Source of the DNA: Marchantia polymorpha subsp. ruderalis
Taxonomy: Eukaryota; Streptophyta; Marchantiopsida; Marchantiales; Marchantiaceae
Direction of reading: 5' to 3'
Assembly (NCBI GenBank): GCA_037833965.1
Contig: AP031358.1
Location: 5,526,001 to 5,590,000, forward strand
Length of the DNA stretch: 64,000 nucleotides
The position numbers were made by a program, and so were the translations under genes. Positions within the stretch are counted from its first letter, which is position 1. Every line of letters begins with the position of its first letter. Of the stretch, positions 20,842 through 31,429 are shown in pieces. Under the pieces are notes generated by a model. The model did no database searches, had not been told where the DNA came from, and saw nothing but the letters and a program-made list of their open reading frames with translations.

Positions 20842-21879
20842 ATGGGTGACCCAATGCTCATTGATTTTACAAACGAGACGAACATAGATTCTCTTCCACC
20901 GCATCTCTTCATGAATATTTTGGGAAGAATTCACTGGGTCGACTACCTGCGATGTAAGTTAGTCTCTCATTCGTGGAACTCCATTCTCAAGAATCCTCTT
21001 CTCAGAAGTCAATCTTCGGTGGCAATTTCCTCTTGCGAGGCAGACGGGCCGTGTTTGGTGGTCACCATTAGAAATCGCATTATTGTCAGAAGTACCCCTA
21101 GCTTTTCGCATCTTCCGGTTTCTGGCAGACAGCGATGGAAACACCTCCTATGGATAAGTCGCAGATCACAGCCTACTTCCGCCCAATGGAAGTTGATCGC
21201 CACGACAAATGGTCTTTTTCTCATGGCCGCAGGACACAATGAGCGCAAGTACCTCTTATTCAATCCAGTCACCAGAAGAGTCGAAAATTTGCCTGGTCTG
21301 CCAAAACTGTTAGTGGGTGCTGAACTTCAGATGTCAGGGACATACATCTTGACGTCTGTGGAAATGGTGACTCCAATGGGAACTGGCGGTACGGAATCCA
21401 GATTTTGGCCGAAGCTGATTGCCTTGGAGCGTTATTCTGGTGTACGGGGATCTGATACCCTCAACATGTGGAGGTTTGTTAAGTACGATGATAACTCCAG
21501 TACTTGGCAAGTCGTTTCCATGCTCTGCAACTGTTCCATCGAACTCAAGAAACTTGCCACGACCTTGACAATTGTCTCCGTTGGTGTCGGTTTGTACTAC
21601 CATTATCAACAAGAAGAAAGTCGAGATGTGCAGCTGGAAGAGAAGGAGGTCAAGCTCAGAAACTGTGCTACGGTGGAAGGAGAGATATTCCTTCTCTGGA
21701 CTTCCGTGAAGGGACCAAGCAAAACGCCAGACTCTATAAACACCAGACCCGTCGGATACATCGAAGAATGGTTCGGCAGTGCCTTGATGAAACTAATGCC
21801 ATACAATTCCGTAGAATTCCCGTTGAATATCAGATATCAGATATTTTGGAATCTCTTGGTACACATGAAGTTTCCATAA
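20842..21879 (+). pseudogene. F-box protein 2, start-shifted and C-terminally truncated paralog
   Basis: Closely related to F-box 1 over residues 1-310 of the latter. The ancestral start has become ATA (NIDSLPPHLFMNILGRIHW in place of MDSLPLHVFM), so translation would have to begin upstream, for example at MGDPMLIDF (20842), giving about 345 residues; the frame is open from 20575. The frame then leaves homology at VEFPLN and ends in IRYQIFWNLLVHMKFP, which is F-box 1's 3' flank (near 16200) read as protein. A deletion of about 560 bp has joined codon ~312 to the old 3'UTR and removed the last ~145 residues. It keeps the F-box, so it could still bind SKP1, but half the presumed propeller is missing. 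Probably decaying. Confidence 0.75.
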
Positions 21880-24040
21880 ACTGATCAATGATTGATATAA
21901 TTCATCTCACTAGCTACATTAGGGTTCTCTGATAAGAGCATTATATTCTCTTCTGAATTGTGCTCACCACGATCACAGACCAGTTCCACCACACCGAATC
22001 CAATCGGTTGGGGTGTATGGAGTTGCCTCTGTGCTTGCGAATCTCCTTTGCTCTGAAGTGTGAGTTGGATCTGAGGTCTGGACGATCTCAGAAGACAAGG
22101 ATTTCATAAAAATTCTGCATATTTGCAGTATACGCGTTGACGTCCCTATACCTCAGCTGGAAGTCGATTAGTCAGCTGAGAGAGTTGTTGAACTTAAGCT
22201 ACTATCAACTCTACAATCACAACAGCTGCGCAAAATTTTACAACCTCGGAAGTCAAATCTCTTCCGGTTGTCAAGTACAACCACAAGCTACGGGGTTCCC
22301 GGTTTCAAGGAGCGAAGGAGCTGACTTCATGCCCGAGGAGCAGCAACCGCTCTTTCTGCTTCAGCTTAAAGCCATATCGCTGGAACTGACTGCAGCACGA
22401 AGGAGCCAGCTTCAAAATCGAAGGAATAGACTCGTCGATGGCGCGAATCGTGGCGTTTTCGTGTGAGTTTGGATGGCCGGGCAAGCGTAACCTCAATGTC
22501 AGAGCGAGTTATGTACCACGGATTTGTGTCAGAGATGTTTGTGCTTATCAAGATCCTTCGACAAGCGGTGTTTTAGAACGTAGATGGATACGGGTAAGCG
22601 TGCCAACATTTCCCCATGATCCTCTCGAGTCTTTCCATTTCATACCATCTCAGAGTCATCCCAAGAATTTCTACGTGATAGGATCACCAGGACTTGTCCC
22701 GAACTTGGGCAGTTTCTCTTAACAAGGTCGGTTTGCTTGGAATTTGGTCTATGATGGTAACTTTAGAAAAAAATTACGATTAGATTTGTATATGAATGAA
22801 ATAAGGTCGCTTTAGATCGGGATTAACTCTTCATTTGCTTTCGTGCTTTTACACTTTTTTTCGTCTACGGATGCAGGGGCATTTCAGCATACCCCGACAG
22901 CGAATAACGTCAGGGGTCTTCAGGGTTCCCGAGTTCCGGATTCCATTTATCCGAAAGGGGCCGTAAGGCTCCCGCTCCACGTCCGAGCCTTTTCCTTATC
23001 TCCTTCCTTGGGGTCAAAAGTTGCAGAGGTAGCGCCTCGTATCTTCCCACGAGTTCTCGTTGAGCCTTCTCCATATCGATATCGAAAGGGATTCGGACTT
23101 CACAATTATCGAAGAAACCGGGTTGACGGAATTAAGCACAGTAAAAAATTCAGCAAAAGCTAGCTGCTATCATTGTAACATGGTATCGCTCTATAATTTC
23201 GTGAAGCATGTGAATTCTTGGGGATAACTTGGATCTTCCATAATCTAAACTCGGTAGAAATTGCTCCTTTACCACAATTCTGTAGTCCTTCACTTTGCTG
23301 CATACAGTCCGAAGTTGCACATATTGATATTGCACAGCTTAATATCATATTGTATTTTCGTTCCACATGCACCGATTCCATTCTTCTGACCTGATTCAAT
23401 TGCAGTGTGAATGTCTGAAAACGAAGAGGTGGTGAGAGTAAGAACTCATAGATCCTTACGCTCTAGGAGCTCTGATCCCTGAAAATAGCAAAGGAAACTA
23501 TCACGATCATTTGCTGACCTACCGACTAGACCTTGATGATGTCGATGGGTCGCAAGGTTCGCTCGTCGAATCAAAAATGAAAAGTATAGACACGACAGTC
23601 CACCCAAATAAGGGATTCTGAGGTACAACTTGACTCACTTTCCCCTTAAATTTTTGGACTCAATCGATTGTGCTTTTAAATCATGAAGCGTGCTGCGATG
23701 GTTCTGCGCTTGTCAGATTAATCAATTGGTGGAAGGAAATGCTTTCATTTCAAGCAGCGAAAAATCTAGCAAATGGTCTATGCGCTGAACAGACGAGAAG
23801 CTCCAGAGTAATGCAGAAGGTGGATGACGATGATCGGTGCATGTATTGTTGCACGATTTGCGCTACTTGATGCGGATTGATAAATTTGTAAGAAATTGAT
23901 AATCATGGAGGCATCACCCTGTCATTTGGTATGTGTAAGTTACAGCAGGAACTTTCAGTTCATATGGCCTTCAGGTCAAGAGTGAAAAATGGGCCCTGTA
24001 AGTCACGACCAGAAGAAAGATCAATTCAACACAATGTGAA
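21880..24040. other. No gene recognised
   Basis: Only short frames. Around 22280-22560 the minus strand holds adjoining frames (SILKLAPSCCSQFQRYGFKL and TRSDIEVTLARPSKLTRK) that might be a decayed gene I cannot name. At 22843-23163 a ~100-codon plus frame has organelle-like base usage (GAACCGGG- and CCCGAGTTCCGG-type stretches) but I recognise no organelle gene. Confidence 0.4.
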
Positions 24041-24355
24041 GAAGAAACAATAATCATTGGAGGAGATATCAGCCTGGTGCATAGAAGAACCAACGAACAC
24101 CCAGGAGCATTGAGGTGGGCTCACGTAAACTCCTCGTTCGTGCACTTCAACAACAAAATCTTCTGGGACTTGGAAAAGCATGTTGCTTAGACGAAAGCAA
24201 AGGCAACAATACAGCTGGGCGAGTACAAGTCTTCACAATTCGCCGTCATCAACTCCAACAAGAAAAGAAGCTTCCGCAATAGTCAGTGCCCAGGTAGTAC
24301 CAGGAGCCACTGCGGCGAGTTTGTTAGACCCAACAGATTATCTACAAGTGTGAGC
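24041..24355 (+). pseudogene. Unrecognised gene relic
   Basis: A ~105-codon plus-strand frame with protein-like composition and one internal stop: IIIGGDISLVHRRTNEHPG, then WAHVNSSFVHFNNKIFWDL, a stop, then LGEYKSSQFAVINSNKKRSF and CPGSTRSHCGEFVRP. It has no start codon and no homolog I can name. It may be a fragment of an exon from a dead gene. Confidence 0.25.
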
Positions 24356-24967
24356 AGCTTTCACATATAATCAGGCATAATTCGTCAATCTCATTTCTTC
24401 CCGGCCGTGGCTAAGGTTTCTTCTTTGAAGGTTTGAATCTCGATCAAACCATTTGTTGTTGGCCTTAGACAGGTTAACCTGAAAATGGAAATTATTCACG
24501 AGAATTGAATAGCATAGGTCTTTTGCAGATTTACTGAATCATCTCTATGTAACAGGGAATTTTGCCTTTTCTTTAGTGACGCAAGGGATTTCCAGTGATT
24601 TCTACACATCTAGCCACAACGGTAGGCAGAGCTTTAACTGAGCTGTTAGTTTTAGTCTTGAATAGCAAACTAGCAGGATTACAAAGATGGACTGGATTCG
24701 ACTCGCTACCAAATGTCAGTAATGCCAATATTAGCAGTCCGCTTCGAGTTGAAACTGGCCAATTTTATCGAAAGGAATCTCATACTGAAAAGCAGCAGGT
24801 GGATAGAAGCATTGATTTTGCAAGGATTCGTCGCCATTACGATCTTCAGCTGAACTATATCCACCCTATAATTACGCTGGGGGAGTAAATATTCAATATT
24901 TAGAAAGATCCACTTCTTTTTTTGTGTTGTTTTGGTTCGTGGACACACAACTCTAGTTGGTAAGGTG
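24356..24967. other. No gene recognised
   Basis: A ~95-codon frame at 24595-24888 has no recognisable motif and no neighbouring exon signals. This is the sequence into which element copy 2 inserted. Confidence 0.5.
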
Positions 24968-24972
24968 ACCTC
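24968..24972. repeat. Target site duplication ACCTC, left side of element copy 2
   Basis: ACCTC directly precedes TGTAATAACCC and recurs at 30371-30375. Confidence 0.92.
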
Positions 24973-25169
24973 TGTAATAACCCACTAAAGGCTAAAACTG
25001 CAATATAGTGGTAGAAAGGTCGAACCCACAGGGACAGAGGAACACACAGGGTACAAAGTGTCACGTTTTAACAGACTATTGAGGAGTTTGAATTCTCAGG
25101 CAACTGTCACTCCCAGAAATACTGCAAGTGTCCACTCGGAGCGCACTCGGAGGTCGCACAGTGCAGCGT

Positions 25170-25188
25170 AACACACACACACACACAC
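25170..25188. repeat. (AC)n microsatellite inside element copy 2
   Basis: The same site in copy 1 has a longer GT run (13106-13134). Confidence 0.95.
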
Positions 25189-25915
25189 CTGAAACTACAG
25201 AAACACAACCCAGAGATCCGTTAGGACCTCTACTTCAAGATTTCAGGGGGAAAGTCTCTCACGAGCACACTCGGCAAAGCTGCGGGCAGTGACTTCCAAC
25301 TCCGGCTTTTACAACGCTTCCACTAGCTTGCTGCTAGTGTAGGAAACCCGGTTTGGACTGCCTACTTCGGATCGAAGTCACTCATACGCGGTGAACAACA
25401 CTCTCAACTCACAAAACGCGCAGAGAACACAGGTCCGCACTGAAGGACTCACTGTGAAACATTCCAGTAACACAACAACAGTCTATTGAAGAGTTTGAAT
25501 TCTCAGGCACTTGTCATTCCCAGAAATACTACAGGGGTTACCCTCAAGGCACCTGCTGCAGCGTAACCTGAATTTACAACCAAGGCTTACACGAAGTAGC
25601 AAAACTTCACTTTGGCATTCAGGGGAAAAATCCCAAGGGAGTACAATCAGAAAGGAACACTCGAAGGTGTAGGGGCGAAACTGTTCAAGTATCTAACTAG
25701 TCACTGGCTCTGAGCATCGGCAGTCACCCGCGGGTGCAGATCCGAACTACTCAAGTCTCTAACCAATGGACTAGCTCTGAACATTCGGCCGAAGGCCTTC
25801 AGCTACAAAATGCGGAACGCTAAGTTGTAACTCCTCGTGCGTGGTGACAGAACTCAAGGACACAAACACGCAAAGGAAATGGGTTCCTGATCTGCACTTC
25901 TGATGGGAAAGAACC

Positions 25916-25944
25916 CCAGGCAAAACGCCTGGAACTATTTTATA
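25916..25944 (-). promoter_or_regulatory. Outward TATA box with adjacent hairpin, element copy 2
   Basis: On the minus strand TATAAAATA (25944-25936) is followed by CCAGGC-GTTTT-GCCTGG (25932-25916), exactly as in copy 1. Its conservation in two copies makes a real promoter more likely. Confidence 0.6.
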
Positions 25945-25980
25945 CCTTCTAAGTCCTACCTAGCACTACACTGCACTACG

Positions 25981-28900
25981 CTACACGCCTGCACGGAACC
26001 ACGCTACACTACACTCCGCGGAACCTGTACTACGTCTCCTGCGCGGCCGACTGCCGCGCACTAACTCCCTACCCTGCCACTCTTCCGCTCGACTGCACAG
26101 TCCCAACCGCTGCAACGCCGCGGACACCTCCCCCTCGAGGGCGGACATGGTATCCTGTGCCTTCGACAGAAAGGCCTCGAGCTTCTTCGCTACCTTCCGC
26201 CGACTCCTACTGTCGCCTGACAACAACCCGGCTGCGCGCAATTCAAACTCACGCAGTGTGAGTTTCTCCTGCGCCTTCACTTCCCAGTGGGCGTAGCCCT
26301 TGAGACAGTGGGCGACTCGCCTCGCCGTCTCCACCTTCGTGCGATCCGCCTCCTTCCTGCGATCCTCTTCAATCGTCACTAATTGCGATTCGGCTTCAGC
26401 ACGTTGCGCTCTCAATTCGCCACACTCTGACTGCAAACTGCGGATTAATTCTTCATCCGCCTGCCGTGCGAGCTGACATTGTTCCAACAACCGCGTCTGT
26501 CGCACGAGCTCCTCTGACAAAATCCGATTCTGGGCCTGCTCAAAATCGAGTGCTTCCTTGACCTTCACCTGCTCCTTGGTGAGCTCGCCCAGTTTCTCAT
26601 CCTTCATCTTCTCGGAGTGCTTGTAGAATTTCTGATTAAGCTTGTACTGTCCCCACAAGCACTCATGCTTCTCCTTCAAGTCCCTCAACTCCTGGTCCAC
26701 TCTAGCTAATAGCTTGCTGGTGTGGACTTTAGTGCGAGTCCTCCTGCGCACTAACTCGATGTAAGATCCCGGCTGGAGTGGGTCGGCGTATTTATCGACC
26801 TTGCGATCCAAGTACCGCAGCAACGGAATCACCTGCTCAGAGAGCGCCGCCGCCGGCGCTCCAACAATTTCCTCCTCCTCCTCCTCGGTGTCTTCTGCTC
26901 CTGACATTTCTTCCGTGGAGCCTCCGTCGTCATCATCCGAGTGGAGAATTTCAGTCGCCATTGAATGCGTCGGCGACTGCCCCGAGTGGGGCTGCACGTC
27001 CTCGACGTGTGCTGCCTGCGAAGGCACGGCTGCGGCCTCGCTGCTCGTCGCCAAAATGTCTAAGGCGGAAGGCGAATGTATCCGAGCGGCATCCCCGTCG
27101 CTCGCTGGTTGATTGCCCACCGCATTCTCTCTGTCGCCGTCGTCCGTCGCCGAAGGCGATCGAGCGGAGGGTGGCTGCGCGGGATTGGATTGCGCATCGC
27201 GCATCGAGATTTCATCCCGCGGACAGTCACTCCGCTCCTCCGTCTGCTGCTCCCTCGATCGGTCCGTGGGGGCCGTGCCCGGCCCGTGCGCAGGCGCATT
27301 TGCCGGCGCCTTGTCCGCCGCAGGCGTAGCGCCGCGGACATCTATCGCCGAAGGCGACATGGCCGGGGGCCGCACGCCCGATGTTCCTTGGTCTATAGGC
27401 CCTACCGCCGAAGGCGCATCTATCGGCGTACTTCCCGCCGATGGTGCGGCCTCCGCACGCTCTCTGCTCGTATCTCCTCGGCTCGAAGGCCCTGGCGCCG
27501 AAGGCGCGAATTGCGGCGCGTGGTGCGCCGGAGGATCTGGCCCCGAGGGCCGGTGTCTCGTAGGCGGTTCTTCCGCCGGCTCCTTTCCCTTCCTGCGTTG
27601 GAACGGGGGTGATTCTTGCCTGTGCACAGGCGGCACGTGCGGAGGTGTTCTGTGCACAGGTGACCTGTGCACAGGCGACCTGTGCACAGGCGAGCGCCTG
27701 TGCACAGGCGGACTGCTCCTTCCCACGCGTAAGCGTAGATCCACGTCCACTTGTGTTCGCCGGTCCGCGGAGGCTCGTCCGTCCGCGGAGGTTCGCCTGT
27801 GCGCAAACGGAACCTCTGTCCGCATCGCACGTGGTAACTCCGGAGGCCCTTGGCCCGTAGGCGGCCTCTCTCCCGACGAGGTTGCAGCGTGGCCCGTCGC
27901 TCCTGCGGTCGTCCGCGCTTCTTCTCGCCTCTCTGGCGACGCACTTCCTATCTCCGTCGCAATCGTCGCCGTGTCTGCACTGTCAGCTGGCAACACCAGT
28001 CTGCGTGCCTTCTGCTTCGGCCGGCTGTATGGCTCGCACAGCGGCCGCGGTCGAATGGGAGCAGAGAGTTCTTGATGCTGCTCCTCTTCGGACTCTTCCC
28101 TCCATCGCCGCTTCCGCGGCACTCGCGCTGCAGGAGTGTGTCGCCCTTCGTCCCTCCGTCTTGATGGGGTAGAAGTCGGTGACTCCTCTGCGTCAGTATC
28201 GAACTCGTTCTCCCGCACATACTTCCCGGGATGGTCGATGGACAATGGCGGAAAATGTTCAAGCTCCGCCGCTGTCAAACAATTCCGCTGTCGATAAAAA
28301 TTGATGAGGAAAGGAGAAAGATGGTTTAGAGTTCCCCCCTTCTCCTCAAACGCGTGCTGTCGCATCACCCTGTGCAGGATGCTCGCCCAGTGAATTGGAG
28401 TTCCCTCGATGACGCACTCCACAAAAGAGACCTGCCACAATGTGATGTAGCAGGCGCGGTGCGGCTGCAGTAATTGCATCAGCGCCGCGGACAAAGTCCG
28501 GCGAAATCGATCCTTGTAATCACGGGTCCTGTACCCATTCTTGGTAGACCTCCCGGTCTTGAACAGCTCCACAAATTGCGCCTCCTCTTGCTTGGTCACC
28601 TTGATGCTCTCACTGTCGAAAAGGAGATGTCCTGGCATGCCAGCACATCTTCCCAACGCCTGCGCCCAATCTTGGACTGTCCACCGGTCAACATGCGGAC
28701 GCAATCCGCGCGAGGGTGGTCCCTGTGGCTCTAGCCACTCGCGCACCATATTCGCGCAGATGTAATTCCATCCCCATAGCAAGAAATCGAGCTTTCTTGC
28801 TATTAAGCGCTCTTCGAAAGCGCGCAGCCCGTTCTGCGGCAGGCGAAGTGGCACCATCCGCAATCTGCTCGGTCTCGTCATTGCGTTCATGGGGTTCGCT

Positions 28901-29133
28901 CGCCCGCTCATTCTACTTCCACACTGCCCGCGTTTCTTTCTCTCTCGGCAAACTCTAATCGCTCTCAATTCCAAATCACGCGCACTCACTTCTCCCTCAA
29001 TCAACAAGAAATCTCCTGCGCGACGACGTCGAGAATGTTCCGCAGCCAGCAGATGGATGCGCGCAGCGCGCACAAGAGATTGGAATCGCGAATTCAAGAA
29101 TGGGACGTTCTCCGCCGCCCGGTCGAAGGTCAT
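25981..29133 (-). CDS. Element gene (copy 2): ~1050-residue protein with disordered middle and coiled-coil end
   Basis: One open frame of 1050 codons from MTFDRAAENVPFLNSRF. Residues ~1-300 look globular, basic and Trp-rich (LLWGWNYICANMVREWLEP, ACYITLWQVSFVECVIEG). Residues ~300-700 are low complexity, rich in Pro, Arg, Ser and Ala, with a VHRSPVHRSPVHR run that comes directly from the palindrome repeats in the DNA. An acidic run (DTEEEEEEIVGAPA) precedes a ~250-residue coiled coil (VDQELRDLKEKHECLWGQYK, then LRAQRAEAESQLVTIEEDRR). The globular part is vaguely like the plant-transposon/Athila ORF1-type domain; I am not confident. No catalytic triad, zinc knuckle or RNase/RT/integrase motif was seen. 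A structural or DNA-binding role is possible. The start matches copy 1's start. Confidence 0.7.
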   Translation of the reverse strand: MTFDRAAENVPFLNSRFQSLVRAARIHLLAAEHSRRRRAGDFLLIEGEVSARDLELRAIRVCRERKKRGQCGSRMSGRANPMNAMTRPSRLRMVPLRLPQNGLRAFEERLIARKLDFLLWGWNYICANMVREWLEPQGPPSRGLRPHVDRWTVQDWAQALGRCAGMPGHLLFDSESIKVTKQEEAQFVELFKTGRSTKNGYRTRDYKDRFRRTLSAALMQLLQPHRACYITLWQVSFVECVIEGTPIHWASILHRVMRQHAFEEKGGTLNHLSPFLINFYRQRNCLTAAELEHFPPLSIDHPGKYVRENEFDTDAEESPTSTPSRRRDEGRHTPAARVPRKRRWREESEEEQHQELSAPIRPRPLCEPYSRPKQKARRLVLPADSADTATIATEIGSASPERREEARTTAGATGHAATSSGERPPTGQGPPELPRAMRTEVPFAHRRTSADGRASADRRTQVDVDLRLRVGRSSPPVHRRSPVHRSPVHRSPVHRTPPHVPPVHRQESPPFQRRKGKEPAEEPPTRHRPSGPDPPAHHAPQFAPSAPGPSSRGDTSRERAEAAPSAGSTPIDAPSAVGPIDQGTSGVRPPAMSPSAIDVRGATPAADKAPANAPAHGPGTAPTDRSREQQTEERSDCPRDEISMRDAQSNPAQPPSARSPSATDDGDRENAVGNQPASDGDAARIHSPSALDILATSSEAAAVPSQAAHVEDVQPHSGQSPTHSMATEILHSDDDDGGSTEEMSGAEDTEEEEEEIVGAPAAALSEQVIPLLRYLDRKVDKYADPLQPGSYIELVRRRTRTKVHTSKLLARVDQELRDLKEKHECLWGQYKLNQKFYKHSEKMKDEKLGELTKEQVKVKEALDFEQAQNRILSEELVRQTRLLEQCQLARQADEELIRSLQSECGELRAQRAEAESQLVTIEEDRRKEADRTKVETARRVAHCLKGYAHWEVKAQEKLTLREFELRAAGLLSGDSRSRRKVAKKLEAFLSKAQDTMSALEGEVSAALQRLGLCSRAEEWQGRELVRGSRPRRRRSTGSAECSVAWFRAGV
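27619..27708. repeat. Cluster of five CCTGTGCACAGG palindromes within the element gene
   Basis: Copies at 27619-27630, 27649-27660 (one mismatch), 27664-27675, 27679-27690 and 27697-27708. The last four are spaced 15, 15 and 18 bp, multiples of three, so they stay in frame and encode the VHR-type repeat of the protein. Confidence 0.9.
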
Positions 29134-29420
29134 GGTCGGCTCTTGGTCGTGAAGAACGTCTCACTTGATGGCCGCGCCGGCTGTACGCTGGAACGGTCTT
29201 CGCTCTCACGCGCGGCTTCACGCTCCGCCGTCGTCGATCAAACTCTCACGCTCGAATTGGCGGATTTGAACTCCGCGAGCGTGTCACCCTGCGGACATGG
29301 GGGCATAGCGCCGAAGGCGAGTTTTCCGCCTTGCGCGGTACACTTGTTCGTACCGCCCCTCGGCCAATCTCCTTCTGCCTTGACGCGTGCGTCCGCATGT
29401 CGGACAAAAATTCAACTCCT

Positions 29421-29863
29421 GCCTGTGCGCAGGCAGGAGCCTCGGCGGATCCTCCGCCGGTGCGGAACTTGAACATCCTCCTGTGCACAGGCGTTCGCCT
29501 GTGCGCAGGCGAATTCCGTCCGCGGCGCTGCGCTGGCGCGGAAGGCGTTGACCGTGGTCAGCCGTCTCCGTCCAGTCTGTCCGTTCCTTGTCTCTCCATC
29601 GGTGCTTCCGCCGCCGCAACTCCGTCCGTCCAAGAGCGCATCCACCCGTGCCGTCCGCACGGTCCGTACCGATGGGATTACTCTGGCGGCCGTACGTGGC
29701 GCCGCGCTGGCGCGGAAGGCGCCGTACACTTTCTACCTCACAAGGCGCATTTCTAGGGCCCAAGGCGGATTTTCCGCCGACGCCGAAGTGCCTGTGCACA
29801 GGCGTTCGCCTGTGCGTAGGCGGACTTCGCGCCTTCCCTAACCCTACGTCGCCTGGGCACAGG
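29421..29863. repeat. Palindromes in the leader of element copy 2
   Basis: CCTGTGYRCAGG-type palindromes at 29422-29433, 29480-29491, 29498-29509, 29791-29802, 29809-29820 (one mismatch) and 29852-29863 (one mismatch). Two pairs are spaced exactly 18 bp apart, as is one pair within the gene. Confidence 0.85.
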
Positions 29864-30370
29864 CGAACGCCTTCGTCCGTGCATAGGACAAAACTTGAAT
29901 CCCCCTTCCGCGTAGGCGGAATTCGCGCCGGTGGCGAAATCCTTCCGCCGTAGGCGACCGCCTCCATTTCTTCCAGTAGCGATAACTCCCTAAGTCCTCG
30001 TCCGTTCCAAGCGTTCTTGGGCTCGTTAGAATCAGCGCGTCGAGCTCTTTCCAACGGGACCCAACTTGGTCAAGGCGCCCGAGGGTTTACCTAATTACGG
30101 GGGTTTCCCTACAGCCGCGGACGCAACCTCCGAAGGCGGGTTTTGCGCCTTGCGCCGTAGAGATCCTAACTGCGGAGCTCGCAGGGAGGGTGGTGCCTGT
30201 GCTTGGTGCGGCACCCCAAATCCCAGATTCTACAAGATCCCTCGAGAATCCCCGCGATCTTCCGGATTCACTCTGTTTTGATGTACCGAAGGCTATTTAC
30301 AATGCTTCCATGGTACAGTTTTCCAAAAATGTTTTAATTTCCTCAAAATTTCCAAAAGTGGGGTACCACA

Positions 30371-30375
30371 ACCTC
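30371..30375. repeat. Target site duplication ACCTC, right side of element copy 2
   Basis: Matches 24968-24972 exactly. Confidence 0.92.
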
Positions 30376-31429
30376 ATGATGCAGATTACGAGATCGAGAG
30401 AATGTAGACGTGTACTAAAACGAACAAAGATGCATCTGCACCATTTCCAGGTTGAATTGCCGAAGGCTCGCTCACAAGGTTTGCTGGGGAGATAATTTGA
30501 GCACACTAGCGGCAAACTTCTAAAAACTATCAATTCGAAGCATCACACAATGAAGTCGTATACTTGGTCCTGTTACCACAGCCGATCTGGACATCTCAGT
30601 TCACATCGAGCTCATGATCAGGGCACTATGCTGAAGAAGTCCAGCATCTTTGTGGGTGCACAGACTTGAGATGGTTATTGGGAGTGGATCGCCCTAGGTG
30701 CATGACTTTCGTCCCTTTTGATTTGGGACAGAACAACAAAAATGTTACTCATATTCACAATGCGAACTCCCATACTACCAATTAGCACCTTCGAAATAAA
30801 GATTCTATATAAGAGATTTCTTTCCTGGAACTCAGAAGATTTTTCCTATAAGCTTATTATACGTCTTATGTATTTAAGCTTGACGATCATGTGCCAGTCC
30901 TGACCGACTCCCAGATGATCGATTTGTAGTCACAGATCTGTAAGTACAAATTTTGTAGCTGTTCAGAGCGTCTACAGTGGGCTCGAGAGCCTACCAGCAG
31001 ACCAGTCACTTCACTTTATCAAAGACTACAAAACATCCAATAGAAGGCAGACGTGAAGATATAACTCTGAGAATTCTCAGTTTACTTTCAACTCCGCTCG
31101 TCAATGTTCTGAAACTCGTTGGTATTGTAAATGTTCCAAATCAACTGGCTACCGCGAAGAGATTGCGATAATGTGATCACTTTTCAATATTGCAAGGAGA
31201 GAACTACTTGATGGGACCCATCAGAACGCAGAATGCTTGAAGGGACCCAATACGTTCCATTTTACCTGATGGGACCCTCCGACGGCACTTCAAATCTCCG
31301 TCACTTGTCTTCTTATACTAGTTTTTGTAACGGTTTTGTTTCCATTTCCATGAAAAAAGTAAATTCTCCCCGAAGTTCAATTAGTCAAATTTCCCATGGC
31401 TGCCGATCTTCATCACACGAGAGCACATC
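30376..31429. other. No gene recognised
   Basis: Short frames only, with no homology I can see to the modules on either side. Confidence 0.5.

Larger units (their letters stand above)
24973..30370 (-). mobile_element. 5.4-kb TGT...ACA element, copy 2, looks whole
   Basis: Length 5398 bp, minus orientation, flanked by ACCTC on both sides. Its 5' end (TGTGGTACCCCACTTTTGG, read on minus from 30370) and its 3' end read inward (TGTAATAACCCACTAAAGG from 24973) agree at 13 of 19 positions without a gap. The order of parts equals copy 1: leader with palindromes, one long uninterrupted gene, TATA box, repeat-built 3' region with an AC run. The sequence is close to copy 1 throughout. Both duplications are perfect and the gene is open, so this copy looks young and whole as a unit, although it carries no recognisable mobility enzyme. 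Confidence 0.9.

Noticed and set aside
22843-23163. Possible mitochondrial protein gene fragment
   Set aside because: The base style is organelle-like, but no mitochondrial gene could be matched by eye.
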